DNA of 64,000 nucleotides from Microbulbifer yueqingensis (GTDB lineage: Bacteria; Pseudomonadota; Gammaproteobacteria; Pseudomonadales; Cellvibrionaceae): contig NZ_FNFH01000006.1 in NCBI RefSeq assembly GCF_900100355.1, positions 169,278 through 233,277 of the forward strand. Reading direction: 5' to 3'. The notes under the pieces are model-generated. The model had not been told where the DNA came from. It did not search any database and saw nothing but the letters and a program-made list of their open reading frames with translations. The stretch's first letter is position 1. Every line of letters begins with the position of its first letter. A program made the translations under genes and the position numbers. Positions 36,119 through 45,212 of the stretch are shown here, one piece after another.

Positions 36119-37204
36119 TTAACGCTCTCTTGGGGCAACAGCACCGCACGAATCGATACCGGCTTCGACCTTGCATAGAGCCGCCAGGTAGCGCCTACTG
36201 GCTTCCGGATAATTATTTTCATCCAGGTAGTCCACGATTTCGATAAATTTGGAGGGTGCTATCGCGAGATCCCGAAGGGCGTATGTGAACATAGGGGTGA
36301 GTTTTGCGTGTCGTTCCTTCGAGCTGGATACTGAATACAGTGCGGTTACCTGCTGAAGCATTTCAACATTCGGCAGCGCGGTAAAACCATAGCGAGCCGA
36401 GAGGGTCTCAAAGTGCTGGCGGAGTCCTTCAGCACCAGCCATCTTCACCTTTCTTGAAGGCGCCCAGTCGGGGAATGTGGCATGCAGGGCAAACTTCAAT
36501 GACGTGTGTTTGGTGCTACGATGTGTTTCTTCCGGGAAGTGCTGCGCCTGGTAGCGGCCGGGCATTGCCGGTTCCAGTACCGCATCGATCTTTTTATAAG
36601 GCCCGAGCATGTGCTCTCCCTCGCTCGCCATGGTGAGTACCAGGGGCTTCCTTCGCGCGAGCTGTTCCGCTTTGCGGCTTTCCACTCCGGAGAGGATGGC
36701 GCCATCCTCGAGCGAGGGGCTGAACGCAAAGTACCGGTTTACCGGCAGGCTACCGGTCAGCCACTGATGCATCACATAGCGACCGGAATGCGAGTGCCCG
36801 GAGAGAATCCTGTAGTTGGCAGCGGGATACTGATTTTCAATCAGGGTGAATAGTTCCTCCACTAGAAACTTTGCGAAGGCACTATCGCCGCTGCTTTCAA
36901 TACCCAGTTCCGGACCATCGCTGGCAATGCCCACAATCATCAGCTCCGGGACTGTTTTGGCAACCAGGTCCAGGGTGGCAACAGCGGGAAGCATGTCCCA
37001 CTGCCCATGCAACAGGTACAGTACCGGATATTTGCGGCCAGGATAGCCGGTACTCTCCGGCACGTGGATATATATTTCCTTGTCGGCTGCAAGGATTTCA
37101 GAATGCACAACACGTGATTCGGCGTAGGAGAGGTCTGCAGCACTGCAGAAAGTGGCGCAAGCAAATGCGAGGAGCGCGATGGTGATTTTCATTTTTATGC
37201 TCAT
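36119..37204 (-). CDS. Exported alpha/beta-hydrolase-fold esterase
   Basis: A 361-residue secreted protein. Start ATG 37204 has AGGAT just before it and gives a signal peptide (MKITIALLAFACATFCSA). The domain is of the enterochelin-esterase/esterase D type: YPVLYLLHGQWDML, the nucleophile in RILSGHSHSGRYVMH (Ser), and a probable catalytic His in FPEETHRSTKH. The C-terminal ~100 residues after the hydrolase fold are helical. Family members hydrolyse siderophore or carbohydrate esters; the substrate here is unknown. It is convergent with the LysR gene across a short gap that holds an inverted repeat (36049-36056/36081-36088). Confidence 0.82.
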   Translation of the reverse strand: MSIKMKITIALLAFACATFCSAADLSYAESRVVHSEILAADKEIYIHVPESTGYPGRKYPVLYLLHGQWDMLPAVATLDLVAKTVPELMIVGIASDGPELGIESSGDSAFAKFLVEELFTLIENQYPAANYRILSGHSHSGRYVMHQWLTGSLPVNRYFAFSPSLEDGAILSGVESRKAEQLARRKPLVLTMASEGEHMLGPYKKIDAVLEPAMPGRYQAQHFPEETHRSTKHTSLKFALHATFPDWAPSRKVKMAGAEGLRQHFETLSARYGFTALPNVEMLQQVTALYSVSSSKERHAKLTPMFTYALRDLAIAPSKFIEIVDYLDENNYPEASRRYLAALCKVEAGIDSCGAVAPRER

Positions 37205-37478
37205 CTTTATCCTCAGCCAGCATGCAGCAAAGCACTCAGTTAACAACATGCTCTATTTGTGGCTGCGACGAGAGTTGCAATAGAGGCCGGCGAATGCTGC
37301 CTGCTCGGAACATCAGCCAATCCAGCGAAAATACTATCCCCACCGGCATTGCAGTATCCGGATTATGCTACACAACATTAGCCGTGGTATGGCACGTGGG
37401 TGATGCGCAAAATCTGGTAGGGCGCCGGGAGGCTGGTGCCGTCTTGCCAGCTAATCGATCCTGCCGTATGCGGCTGGG

Positions 37479-37742
37479 TTAGCCAGAACCACCACTGTCC
37501 TTGCCACTCCTGCTTCCCCCATCACCAACATTTAGATATCCACTGGAATCGGCGATGACATAGGTTCTCCTTCCACCGCCTGGGTTCCTGCCAAATTGTA
37601 CAGTCAGCCATGCCAGGCCCGATATCAGGAAGAAGACAAAAATAACCGGTGCGACGCCGGCTCGCAGTGCGCTATCAGATGAGACATCCATCAGGTGCCA
37701 TGATCCGGCAAGCCCGACAAGGTTGACCAGAAGAGCCTTCAT
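37479..37742 (-). CDS. Small membrane protein of unknown function
   Basis: An 87-residue protein with two probable membrane spans (LLVNLVGLAGSWHLM and VAPVIFVFFLISGLAWLTV) and a hydrophilic Gly/Ser-rich tail (GGGRRTYVIADSSG, then GGSRSGKDSGGSG). No family recognised. It starts at ATG 37742. The ~270-base gap between its stop and the esterase start (37205-37478) shows nothing further. Confidence 0.5.
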   Translation of the reverse strand: MKALLVNLVGLAGSWHLMDVSSDSALRAGVAPVIFVFFLISGLAWLTVQFGRNPGGGRRTYVIADSSGYLNVGDGGSRSGKDSGGSG

Positions 37743-38191
37743 CGCTAAGTCCTTTTTTCGGTTTCTTGCCGTGAGAGACAGCCGCGGGGTCCCGGTGCGG
37801 CCGGCAGGATCTACATGATCCGTCTGGCCTGCTTTATATCATCCTGCTATGTCCTGTTCGATGGAATGTATTCTTCTGTAATTGCGGTTTGTACACCGGT
37901 GCAAAATGCTGGTGCAAAACCGTTTTTTTGTACCAGTGAACCTTGCCTGTAACTGCAAGGGTAATCGCGATCTTGGCTTTGCAAATAGGGCGGCTGGTTC
38001 GGGGTACTAGAGCTGAAGAATATGGCGGGAGGAAACGACGGCGATCGAAACAGCCTGGTTAGCCAGTGGGAGGCAGTAAATAAAGCGGGAGGAAAGCGCG
38101 GGTCGCGCAGGAAAAGAAATAGGCTGGTTAACTATCGGTATCGAGAAAGCACACAGGGGGCGCTGTGGGCGCACCCCTGGGTGCCGGGCAA
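37743..38191. other. Intergenic region with imperfect direct repeats
   Basis: About 450 bases without a convincing gene. It contains a short tandem repeat (GGTGCAAAA twice, four bases apart, near 37899-37920). It also contains two imperfect copies of a ~45-base segment starting GCGGGAGGAAA (near 38025 and 38089), each ending in CTGGTTA. A GC hairpin near 38157-38178 lies just past the phosphoribosyltransferase stop on the minus strand and could end that transcript. Confidence 0.45.
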
Positions 38192-38773
38192 TCACGCCGG
38201 CTCGGCGATGGGATCCACTGTGTTGATCCGGTCAATATAGGGTGCCAGCTCCGGCTTGTGCTCGAGGATTTCCTCGCGGGTCAGGCCGTCGATCTCGTGG
38301 GGGAATACCAGCCACTGGGCCGTCTTGTGCAGGTAATAATCCGGCTCGCGCTCCGTCTTATTGTTGGCCGGCTTGTAGTAGGGCGTGGCCACGCGGATTG
38401 ACGGGGTGTTTTTCTTGCAGGCCCTGTGCAGGTCCTTGATGGTCTGGTCGATGCTCAGGCCGGAGTCATGCACGTCGTCCACGATTAGCAGGTTGTCGTG
38501 GGACTCGAGGCGCTTGATCAGGTAGGTCAGGCCGTGCACGCGCACATGCTTGTCCCGCTGGCCGATGCCGGTGTAAGACGAGGTACGGATAGCAATGTGG
38601 TCCGCATCCACTCCCATCACATGCAGCAGCTCCTGTACCGCGATACCCACCGGCGCGCCGCCGCGCCAGACGCCGACGATGTAGTTGGGGCGAAAGCCGC
38701 TCTGGAAGATCTGTTCCGCCAGTGCGTAGGAATCTGCCAGCAGTTGCTGGGCGCTGATAAAGTGCTTCTTCAT
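38192..38773 (-). CDS. Purine (hypoxanthine/xanthine-type) phosphoribosyltransferase
   Basis: A 193-residue type I phosphoribosyltransferase. The PRPP-binding loop is LLIVDDVHDSGLSID, and the N-terminal PPi loop is VGVWRGGAPVGIAV. A flexible region (TSSYTGIGQRDKHVRVHG) precedes the PRPP motif. The enzyme joins a purine base to PRPP to give the nucleotide. It is the last gene of a three-gene minus-strand unit after the outer-membrane channel and purine permease genes, 11 bases from the permease, which makes purine salvage the obvious role. Base preference (hypoxanthine, guanine or xanthine) cannot be told from sequence alone. Confidence 0.9.
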   Translation of the reverse strand: MKKHFISAQQLLADSYALAEQIFQSGFRPNYIVGVWRGGAPVGIAVQELLHVMGVDADHIAIRTSSYTGIGQRDKHVRVHGLTYLIKRLESHDNLLIVDDVHDSGLSIDQTIKDLHRACKKNTPSIRVATPYYKPANNKTEREPDYYLHKTAQWLVFPHEIDGLTREEILEHKPELAPYIDRINTVDPIAEPA

Positions 38774-38784
38774 GATTCTACACC

Positions 38785-40140
38785 TCAGAAAAACATGAAT
38801 TTGGCGATGAACAGGGCTGCCAGCGCGTAGACGCTGATGCTGACATCCTTGGAGCGGCCGCTCAGGGTCTTGATGACCGCGTAGGCAATGAAGCCCAGCG
38901 CGATACCGTTGGCGATGGAAAACGACAGCGGCATCATCACCGCGGCAATTACCGCCGGCGCCGCCTCGGTAATGTCATCCCAGTCGATGGACGACAGGCC
39001 GGAGGTCATCAGCACCGCCACGTACATCAGGGCGCCCGCCGTGGCGTACGCCGGAACCATGCCCACCAGCGGCGAGAAGAACAGGGCCAGCAGGAACAGG
39101 CCGGCACACACCACGGCGGTCAGGCCGGTGCGGCCGCCGGCGGCCACGCCCGCGGTGCTCTCAACGTAGGTGGTGGTGGTGGAGGAGCCCAGTAGCGAGC
39201 CCACCGCCGAGGCGGAACTGTCGGCCATCAGCGCCTTGCCCATGCCCGGCAGCTGCTTGTTCTCGTCGAGCAGCTTGGCGCGGTCGGCGGTGCTGAGCAG
39301 GGTGCCGGCGGTGTCGAACAGGTCCACGAACAGGAAGGCGAAGATCACGCTGATCATGCCCACCTCAAACGCGCCGGCAATATCCAGCTGCATGAAGGTG
39401 GCGGCCATGCTCGGCGGTGCGGAAACGAGGCCGCCGAACTCTACCTTGCCCATCACCAGCGCGATCAGGGTGACGGCCAGAATGCCGATCATCACCGCGC
39501 CCAGCATGCGCCGGTAGGCCAGCGCCGCGATCAGGAAGAAGCTGGTAGCGGCGAGGATGGCATCGCTGGAGCGCAGGTCACCCAGGGTCACCAGGGTGGC
39601 CGGGCTCGCCGTGACGATACCGGCGCTCTTCAGCGCGATGATGGCCAGGAACAGGCCCACGCCCGCGGCCAGCGCCTGGCGCAACGACATGGGAATACTG
39701 TCGATAATCCACTGTCGCACCCGGAAGATACTGAGCAGCAGGAAAATCACACCGGAGATAAACACCGCACCCAGCGCCACCTGCCAGCTGTAACCCATCT
39801 CGCCCACAACCACGAAACTGAAGAAGGCATTCAGTCCCATGCCCGGTGCCAGGGCAAACGGGTAATTGGCGTAGAGCCCCATGATCAGGCAGCCCACGGC
39901 CGCTGCCAGGCAGGTAGCGGTGAACACCGCACCCTTGTCCATGCCCGCCGCGGCCATGATATTGGGGTTCACGAAGATGATGTAGGCCATGGTCAGGAAG
40001 GTGGTCACGCCGGCGATTACTTCCTGGCGCACATTGGTCTGGCGCTCGGACAGCTTGAACAGCCTCTCCAGCAGGGAGGTGCCCTGTACTGTCTGGGGAG
40101 CTGCAGAACCGGCGGTCGCGGAGGTACGGATATCAGTCAT
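38785..40140 (-). CDS. NCS2-family (AzgA-like) purine permease
   Basis: A 451-residue inner-membrane permease with about 13-14 spans. AzgA-type signatures are EVIAGVTTFLTMAYIIFVNPNI near the N-terminus, YPFALAPGMGLNAFFSF, DLFDTAGTLL and SSTTTTYVESTAGVAAGGRTGLTA. Members are proton symporters for adenine, guanine or hypoxanthine. It sits between the Tsx-like channel gene (28-base gap) and the phosphoribosyltransferase gene, forming an uptake-and-salvage operon. Confidence 0.94.
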   Translation of the reverse strand: MTDIRTSATAGSAAPQTVQGTSLLERLFKLSERQTNVRQEVIAGVTTFLTMAYIIFVNPNIMAAAGMDKGAVFTATCLAAAVGCLIMGLYANYPFALAPGMGLNAFFSFVVVGEMGYSWQVALGAVFISGVIFLLLSIFRVRQWIIDSIPMSLRQALAAGVGLFLAIIALKSAGIVTASPATLVTLGDLRSSDAILAATSFFLIAALAYRRMLGAVMIGILAVTLIALVMGKVEFGGLVSAPPSMAATFMQLDIAGAFEVGMISVIFAFLFVDLFDTAGTLLSTADRAKLLDENKQLPGMGKALMADSSASAVGSLLGSSTTTTYVESTAGVAAGGRTGLTAVVCAGLFLLALFFSPLVGMVPAYATAGALMYVAVLMTSGLSSIDWDDITEAAPAVIAAVMMPLSFSIANGIALGFIAYAVIKTLSGRSKDVSISVYALAALFIAKFMFF

Positions 40141-40168
40141 GTCGGTGCCCGGTGTCGGAGTTCAGGAA

Positions 40169-40954
40169 TCAGAAGTGATACTTGAGCAGCAGGTTCACGT
40201 TGCGCTCATTGGAGTCGATGCCGAAAGTACCGTCCTTGATACCGAATTTATCGTTCCAGTGTACGTACTCGATGCCCGCGTACAGGGCTTTGGGCTGGCC
40301 CCACTGGGCGCCCACATCCCACTTGAGCTGGGAGGTGAAGTTCAGGCTGGGGTGCGCGTCCACTGCAGCGCTGGTCCAGTCTATAAAGCCGTCGTACAGG
40401 AAGTCTGCACCGCCCAGGGAGAACGGCAGGCCCCACACCAGGGTCAGCTGCTCGTTATCGGCCTTGTCGTCGTTTTCGCGATGGTACACGTTGGCCTGCA
40501 CGTAGGAGAAGCCGGGAACTTCCAGGTCGAAACCGACACCCGCGAGCTTGTTCACGAAGTGCGGGCCGGTGGCGGTGAGGCGGTCAGGATCGTCGAAGTT
40601 GCCGATCTCCAGTGTGCCGGCCGCCAGCACGTCTTTTACCGGGCCAAAGGAGAGTTCGCGGCCAGCCAGGTTGCCCAGGCTCAGGCGCGGGGAGATCTCG
40701 GTATAGAGCTCGTCAGAGCCCGCGTCGGATGCCAGGTAGTCGGCAAACATGAACACATCGCCCCAGCTGTGGCCGCTCACGTGCTCGAAGGTAACCACGT
40801 TGCGCGTGGAGTCATCGGTACCCAGGCCGTAGTTGACCTTGTAGTCGCTGCCGTAGAGCAGGCTCAGGCTGTTGTCGTTCCAGATCATCTCGGCGCGGGC
40901 CGCTACGGAAAGCAGGCCGGCGGCCACAAGTAGCGCGGACTTGGGCAGGTTCAT
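40169..40954 (-). CDS. Tsx-like nucleoside-specific outer-membrane channel
   Basis: A 261-residue outer-membrane protein. Start ATG 40954 is preceded by AAGAGGAACACC and gives the signal peptide MNLPKSALLVAAGLLSVAARA. The mature barrel begins EMIWNDNSLSLLYGSDYKVN, contains FEHVSGHSWGDVFMFADYL (typical of Tsx/OmpK-type proteins), and ends in LLLKYHF with terminal Phe for barrel assembly. It is first in the operon with the NCS2 permease and phosphoribosyltransferase genes, giving a complete route for nucleosides or purines from outside to nucleotide. Confidence 0.88.
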   Translation of the reverse strand: MNLPKSALLVAAGLLSVAARAEMIWNDNSLSLLYGSDYKVNYGLGTDDSTRNVVTFEHVSGHSWGDVFMFADYLASDAGSDELYTEISPRLSLGNLAGRELSFGPVKDVLAAGTLEIGNFDDPDRLTATGPHFVNKLAGVGFDLEVPGFSYVQANVYHRENDDKADNEQLTLVWGLPFSLGGADFLYDGFIDWTSAAVDAHPSLNFTSQLKWDVGAQWGQPKALYAGIEYVHWNDKFGIKDGTFGIDSNERNVNLLLKYHF

Positions 40955-41315
40955 GGTGTTCCTCTTGTACTGCAATACGCGGGCAGAACCGCCCCGCGCT
41001 GGCAAAAGACCGGCACAGCCGGTTTCTGGTTAAAAAATGAGCGCGGAATTTACCGGATTTATGACCTGATTTCCAATTTTTTTCAGTTTTATGAGCGAGG
41101 CTGAAAAAGCAGCAGGTGAGCAAATGTGTTCTCTGTCTTTCATTTTGTAGAAATTATTTTCGGTCTCCACCGCCGGTGGTTTCGTTCCCGTGGGAAGAAT
41201 ATCCAATCCGGGCCTGGCTTCGTCCTGAATCGCGGTATTAAACATAAGGGAAATGGAGGGGTGGGGCGGTCCTGCTGACTAGATTGGAGGGAGCCGGGGA
41301 GTCCCGGCCCTGGCT
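40955..41315 (-). other. Leader and intergenic region upstream of the purine salvage operon
   Basis: About 360 bases. Just upstream of the Tsx-like gene on the minus strand lie two hairpins: ACCGGC-TGT-GCCGGT followed by TCTTTT (near 41010-41025), and a GC stem (GCGCGGGGC...GCCCGCG). The first resembles a weak terminator and could attenuate the operon. No purine riboswitch core was found. An AT-rich stretch (41030-41110) probably holds the promoter. Confidence 0.4.
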
Positions 41316-42521
41316 TCAGGCCGTGAACTGAAAGCCAATCAGCGAGATACACAGCAGGAACCCGACCACGGGCACCCAGAATGGATAGCGGGTCACATCC
41401 TCCACCGCTGGGGGCGTGTGGATTTTCACGGTGACCAGGGCCAGGTTCACCAGGCAGAAGACCACCAGCATGATCAAGCTGGTGATCTTCGCCAAGAGCG
41501 TCAACGGCAGCCACAGCGCGATAGCGAGGATTATCCCCGCCACCAGCAGTGTCGCCGCTACCGGTGTGCGGGTTTTCGGGTGAACCCGGCGGAAAACCCC
41601 CGGCGCCATGCCCTTCTTGGCCATTCCGTACAGCAGCCGCGAAGCCATGATGATCTGCACCAGTGCCCCGTTCACCACGGCAAACATACTGATGACCCCG
41701 ATGAATACCGGTGAATAGCCGGCATTGCCCACCATGCTTGCAAGGGGCGCGCGGCTCTGCGCGAGTTCTGGCAGCGGCAGTGTGCGGACCGCCAGGGCGG
41801 CAACCGCCATGTAGAGCACCGTCGATACGGTGATGGCAATAAGGATTGCCCGCGGCAGGGTCTTGCGCGGGTTCCTGACCTCCTCGGCCAGGTTGACCAT
41901 GTCCTCGAAACCGATAAACGCGTAGAAGGCCAGGAAACTGCCCACCAGCACCCCCGACCACTCGGCTGCGTGGGGGAAGCTTACGATCTCCCCCCACTCA
42001 TGGGCAGGAGCGGCATGTTGGCTCGCGTAAATGACAAATAACAGCCCGGCGGCCTCAATCAGGGTAACCACCGTCACCGTCAGTGCAGACTGCTCGATAC
42101 CCCACAGGGCAACGATGGTCAGCGCCGCCATAAGCACAATAATGGCGAGAGAGTGCGGCACCTCGATAAAAAGGTCCAGGTAGCCGACGAAGCCGTTGGC
42201 GATAGTGGCGGCCGAGACGATACCGGTAGCGGCCACCAGCACGGCGACCAGTTGCGCTGGAAGGCGCCGCTTCCACGCCTGGTGGATGTAGGCCGCCGAA
42301 CCGGCGCTGTGGGGGAAGCGCGATGCCAGCTCCGCATAGGAAAGCGCGGTGAAGGCGGCGATAATTCCCGCCAGCAGAAAGGCGTGGGGAAGGTAAAGCC
42401 CGGCGCTCGCACCCACCTTGCCCACCAGCACATAGATGCCGGCGCCGATAATCGTGCCAATACCATAGAAGCTGGTGGCCGGCAGGGAGAGTGAACGCTT
42501 CAGCGTGTTGGATGGAGGCAT
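41316..42521 (-). CDS. APC-superfamily amino acid permease
   Basis: A 401-residue inner-membrane carrier. The N-terminal region has FYGIGTIIGAGIYVLVG, the conserved unwound first helix of APC permeases, then FTALSYAELASRFPHSAG and GFEDMVNLAEEVRNPRKT. About 11 spans are visible. ATG 42521 is used because upstream codons of the frame (through IHTPPPVKPAIS) are not family-like. Amino acids are the usual substrates; specificity is not evident. It is divergent from the GST gene. Confidence 0.88.
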   Translation of the reverse strand: MPPSNTLKRSLSLPATSFYGIGTIIGAGIYVLVGKVGASAGLYLPHAFLLAGIIAAFTALSYAELASRFPHSAGSAAYIHQAWKRRLPAQLVAVLVAATGIVSAATIANGFVGYLDLFIEVPHSLAIIVLMAALTIVALWGIEQSALTVTVVTLIEAAGLLFVIYASQHAAPAHEWGEIVSFPHAAEWSGVLVGSFLAFYAFIGFEDMVNLAEEVRNPRKTLPRAILIAITVSTVLYMAVAALAVRTLPLPELAQSRAPLASMVGNAGYSPVFIGVISMFAVVNGALVQIIMASRLLYGMAKKGMAPGVFRRVHPKTRTPVAATLLVAGIILAIALWLPLTLLAKITSLIMLVVFCLVNLALVTVKIHTPPAVEDVTRYPFWVPVVGFLLCISLIGFQFTA

Positions 42522-42734
42522 ACTTATAGCCGGTTTGACCGGGGGCGGAGTGTGGATGAAGCGTAGACACAACTCTTCATAGTCAGCCCCGGCCCGGCAG
42601 AAGAGGACCGCCGCGACAATATATCCCCTGCCGCCAATTCGGGCCCCGGTGGGACTATGGTAGTGGGGCAGGGCCCCGCGCCACCGGGCAGCGGTGACCA
42701 TAGGATTCATTCACCGGCAGACCTGGGGAACGCC

Positions 42735-43424
42735 ATGGCGGACTACAAGCTCTACTACTGGGACCTCCCCTTCCGTGGCAACTTCATCCAGTTGCTGCTG
42801 GAAGATGTCAGCGCCAGTTACGAGCGACACGGTGCCGGAGAAATCTACCCGGATAAAAGCCTGCAGATCAGGAACCCGGGGATGGCGCCGCCCTATCTGT
42901 ACGAATGCAAGAGCAAAACCTATTTTGCGCAGATGCCCGCGTGCCTGATGCACCTGGGGAGGGAGTACGACTACCTGCCGAAACGGGCCGAGGGCCATAC
43001 GCTGGCACTGAAGACCATCCTCGACTGCAACGATGTGCTAATGGAGATCACCAACTGTAACGGCATGCAGATGTGGGAAAAAAAGAGCTGGGATGAATTC
43101 CGCTACAACCGTCTGGCAGACTGGATGCGGCTATACGAGAACACCGGCCTGGAGCACGGCTTCAAGACCGAGGGCGGCTTCCTGCTGGGCTCCACCATCT
43201 CGGTGGCCGATATCGCCACTGCGGCCCTGTTCGGCACCATGATCTGGTCGTTCCCGCAGTTGGGGGTGGACCTGCAGGATAACGCGCCGAACGTCGCCCA
43301 GCTCTGCCAGCGCATCGAGACTCGCCCGAATATCCGGCGCTTCCTGCAAGAGCAGCGGGAAGAGAACGGCAAGGGATATTGCGGCGGGCAGATCGAGGAG
43401 TCGCTGCGCAAGGTGATCGGCTAG
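42735..43424 (+). CDS. Glutathione S-transferase family protein
   Basis: A 229-residue GST-like protein. The N-terminal thioredoxin-fold half reads YKLYYWDLPFRGNFIQLLLED and has the cis-Pro segment FAQMPACLMHLGREY. The C-terminal helical half includes the SVADIATAALFGTM capping motif. An unusually long segment separates the first strand unit from the cis-Pro (SLQIRNPGMAPPYLYECKSK). The start is taken at ATG 42735 with GGGGAA before it. Expected activity is glutathione conjugation or binding; substrate unknown. Confidence 0.85.
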   Translation: MADYKLYYWDLPFRGNFIQLLLEDVSASYERHGAGEIYPDKSLQIRNPGMAPPYLYECKSKTYFAQMPACLMHLGREYDYLPKRAEGHTLALKTILDCNDVLMEITNCNGMQMWEKKSWDEFRYNRLADWMRLYENTGLEHGFKTEGGFLLGSTISVADIATAALFGTMIWSFPQLGVDLQDNAPNVAQLCQRIETRPNIRRFLQEQREENGKGYCGGQIEESLRKVIG

Positions 43425-43436
43425 CAGCCCGGCTGG

Positions 43437-43467
43437 AAAAAAAGGGGCGGCTCTGGGCCACCCCTTT
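43437..43467. terminator. Terminator-like hairpin after the GST gene
   Basis: A 7-bp stem (AAAGGGG/CCCCTTT) with a 13-base loop begins 12-16 bases past the GST stop. The run of seven A on its left would be a T tract for minus-strand transcripts; on the plus strand only TTT follows. Confidence 0.65.
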
Positions 43468-43767
43468 CCCACTATCTGCATCGTGAATGCGAATTCTGGT
43501 TGCGCTTTGAGCGTCAGGTAATTTTTTACCGGTTACGCTTTAATCCCCAAGCGCCCGAGTGCGCGCAGCGCCAGTGGCGATTAGCTCATCCGCCACAGGT
43601 ATAGCGCTGGCAGCTAATAGAGCCTGGAAATACGGCTGTGGACGGCAACTAGGATTCTTGCGTGCAGGCGGATACTATTAGGACGTTTCTATCTGAAAAA
43701 ATGGAATTGGCGTATTCTCTTTACGTTCCCCGCGCCATTCCAACAAGAATAAATTACCGGAGGCCAT
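43468..43767. other. Intergenic region with nested inverted repeat
   Basis: About 300 bases. Near 43570-43612 two inverted segments (GCCAG...CTGGC and GTGGCG...CGCCAC) can form a bulged hairpin. An alternative fold pairs ATTAGCT with AGCTAAT. It might be a structured RNA or an old repeat unit, but no known family fits. The right part holds the promoter of the VOC gene. Confidence 0.4.
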
Positions 43768-44184
43768 ATGAAATCCAACTGCCTGCACCTGGCGATACCC
43801 GCCGGCGACCTGGAAAAAGCCAAAACATTTTACTGCGATGTGCTGGGCTGCAAGACCGGCAACAGCGAAGAGGGGCGCTGGGTCGACATCGATTTCTGGG
43901 GTAACGAACTGACCCTGCACCAGAGTGAGGAGCAGCTACCCAACGTGCGCCACGATGTGGATATGGGCGCCGTAGCCGTCCCGCACTTCGGCATTCACCT
44001 GCCGGACGACGAGTTCCAGGCACTGAAGGGGCGCATCGAGGAGGCGGGGCTGGAGTACCTGGACAAGCCCTACCGCCGCTTTGTGGGGGACGAGTACGAG
44101 CAGGAGACCTTCTTCATCAAGGACCCCAATGGGAATGTGCTGGAGATGAAGTCGATGGTGAATCCGGAGCTGATGTTTCGGTAG
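43768..44184 (+). CDS. VOC-superfamily (glyoxalase/bleomycin-resistance-like) protein
   Basis: A 138-residue protein with the two beta-alpha-beta-beta-beta modules of VOC enzymes: LHLAIPAGDLEKAKTFYCDVLG at the start, FGIHLPDDEFQALKGRIEEAG in the middle, and the C-terminal FFIKDPNGNVLEMKSM with the metal-site Glu. A strong ribosome-binding site (GGAGG) precedes ATG 43768. Such proteins are metal-dependent lyases, dioxygenases or binding proteins; nothing nearby fixes the substrate. Confidence 0.9.
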   Translation: MKSNCLHLAIPAGDLEKAKTFYCDVLGCKTGNSEEGRWVDIDFWGNELTLHQSEEQLPNVRHDVDMGAVAVPHFGIHLPDDEFQALKGRIEEAGLEYLDKPYRRFVGDEYEQETFFIKDPNGNVLEMKSMVNPELMFR

Positions 44185-44225
44185 CAGTAGCTACAGCGGC
44201 TCTTGCCTGGGAAGCGATTGGCAAG

Positions 44226-44720
44226 TCACTGGCGATAAAACCCGTGCTGCCCCAGGGCGGTGCGGATATTCTCCACCACTGAGTTACTGAGCTGGCGATA
44301 ATCCGGATAGGGCGTCAGTAACAGGTGCCTGTCCGGGTCGATGCTGACAGTCGGGCAATCCGGCAGGGGCTGCGCATGGTGGTTCAGTGTACTAAAGCGC
44401 TTCAGGTTGTCCTTGCCGCCGATCCAGTGCCAGAGAGCGGTGTGGGAAAGCGCAGGCGCAAAGCAGAGTGCCGTCTGCAAGAAGAGCTCTTCATCCCGGA
44501 AGCTGCGCCAGTCGTCGGCATCCGGGCTCGTAACCTTGGACAGCAGTGTCACAATCTTGCGCCAGTGATTGGAGTTAGCGGCCACCAGTTCCTGGCTGCT
44601 GGGTGCACGGGCAAGCTGCGCCAGGCCGTTGGGGCGGTGGGGCAGGTACAGGGCGAGCCGCGGCCGAGCCGCACCCAGATAGCCAACGGAAGTCACCTGC
44701 TCACTAGCAGCCTTAGTCAT
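44226..44720 (-). CDS. Conserved-looking protein of unknown function
   Basis: A 164-residue soluble protein with no recognised motif. Readable features are a hydrophobic LALYLPHRPNGLAQLARAP near the start, a Trp-rich centre (NHWRKIVTLLSKV, DDWRSFRDEELFLQTALCFAPAL, TALWHWIGGKDNLKRF) and a C-terminal VENIRTALGQHGFY. No signal peptide or membrane span. It lies 24 bases downstream of the GFA-family gene on the same strand, so the two are probably co-transcribed. Composition and codon pattern look like the neighbours. Confidence 0.6.
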   Translation of the reverse strand: MTKAASEQVTSVGYLGAARPRLALYLPHRPNGLAQLARAPSSQELVAANSNHWRKIVTLLSKVTSPDADDWRSFRDEELFLQTALCFAPALSHTALWHWIGGKDNLKRFSTLNHHAQPLPDCPTVSIDPDRHLLLTPYPDYRQLSNSVVENIRTALGQHGFYRQ

Positions 44721-44744
44721 ACCAATCCAATTCCGTAGCGCGCA

Positions 44745-45212
44745 CTAATTTTTCCGCGCGGCGAAGTAAGCCCGCAATGGCTCGCGCACCAGTTCCTCGT
44801 CAGGTCCCTCCTGCAACTTGACGGTATCCGGGTGGAACGGGTGCCACGACTCCGCGCGGGAAACCCACAGCTCGTGGGTGGGGTTGAAGATACCCTGGTC
44901 ATCCAGGCTGGCCACGGTCAGCATTTCCACTACCGGCGATGCGGGCCAGTGCGCCGATATCGGCGAACCGCACGCGCTGCAGAACTGCCGGCGTAACTCA
45001 CGCCCACTCTCGGCCATGACGTCGTAGTGGTGCAGCTTGCCGGAAAGGTAGGTGACCCTGTCCCGCGGGACGAATACAGAGGCCGAAAAGGCACTGCCGC
45101 TGGCGTACTGGCAATCCCGGCAGTGGCAGATAAACTGCACCAGGGGCTTTTCCGTGCATTCATACCGGACCTGGCCGCAGGCGCAGCCACCAGACAGTGG
45201 TTCCAAAATCAC
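44745..45212 (-). CDS. GFA-family zinc protein (glutathione-dependent formaldehyde-activating-like)
   Basis: A 155-residue protein with the zinc-binding Cys set of the GFA family: GGCACGQVRYEC at the start, ICHCRDCQYASGSAFSASV next, and FCSACGSPISAH in the middle. These form a beta-tent fold with one or two zinc ions. Despite the name, most members have no proven formaldehyde role. It is co-directional with and just upstream of the unknown 164-residue protein gene. Confidence 0.9.
   Translation of the reverse strand: MILEPLSGGCACGQVRYECTEKPLVQFICHCRDCQYASGSAFSASVFVPRDRVTYLSGKLHHYDVMAESGRELRRQFCSACGSPISAHWPASPVVEMLTVASLDDQGIFNPTHELWVSRAESWHPFHPDTVKLQEGPDEELVREPLRAYFAARKN

Noticed and set aside
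38022..38240. 72-codon plus-strand frame
   Set aside because: Its translation is basic and repetitive, it runs into the antisense of the phosphoribosyltransferase gene, and it has no persuasive ribosome-binding site or homology.
43566..43614. Integron attC-type recombination site
   Set aside because: The inverted repeat lacks the required GTTRRRY/RYYYAAC core sites and no integrase or cassette is nearby.
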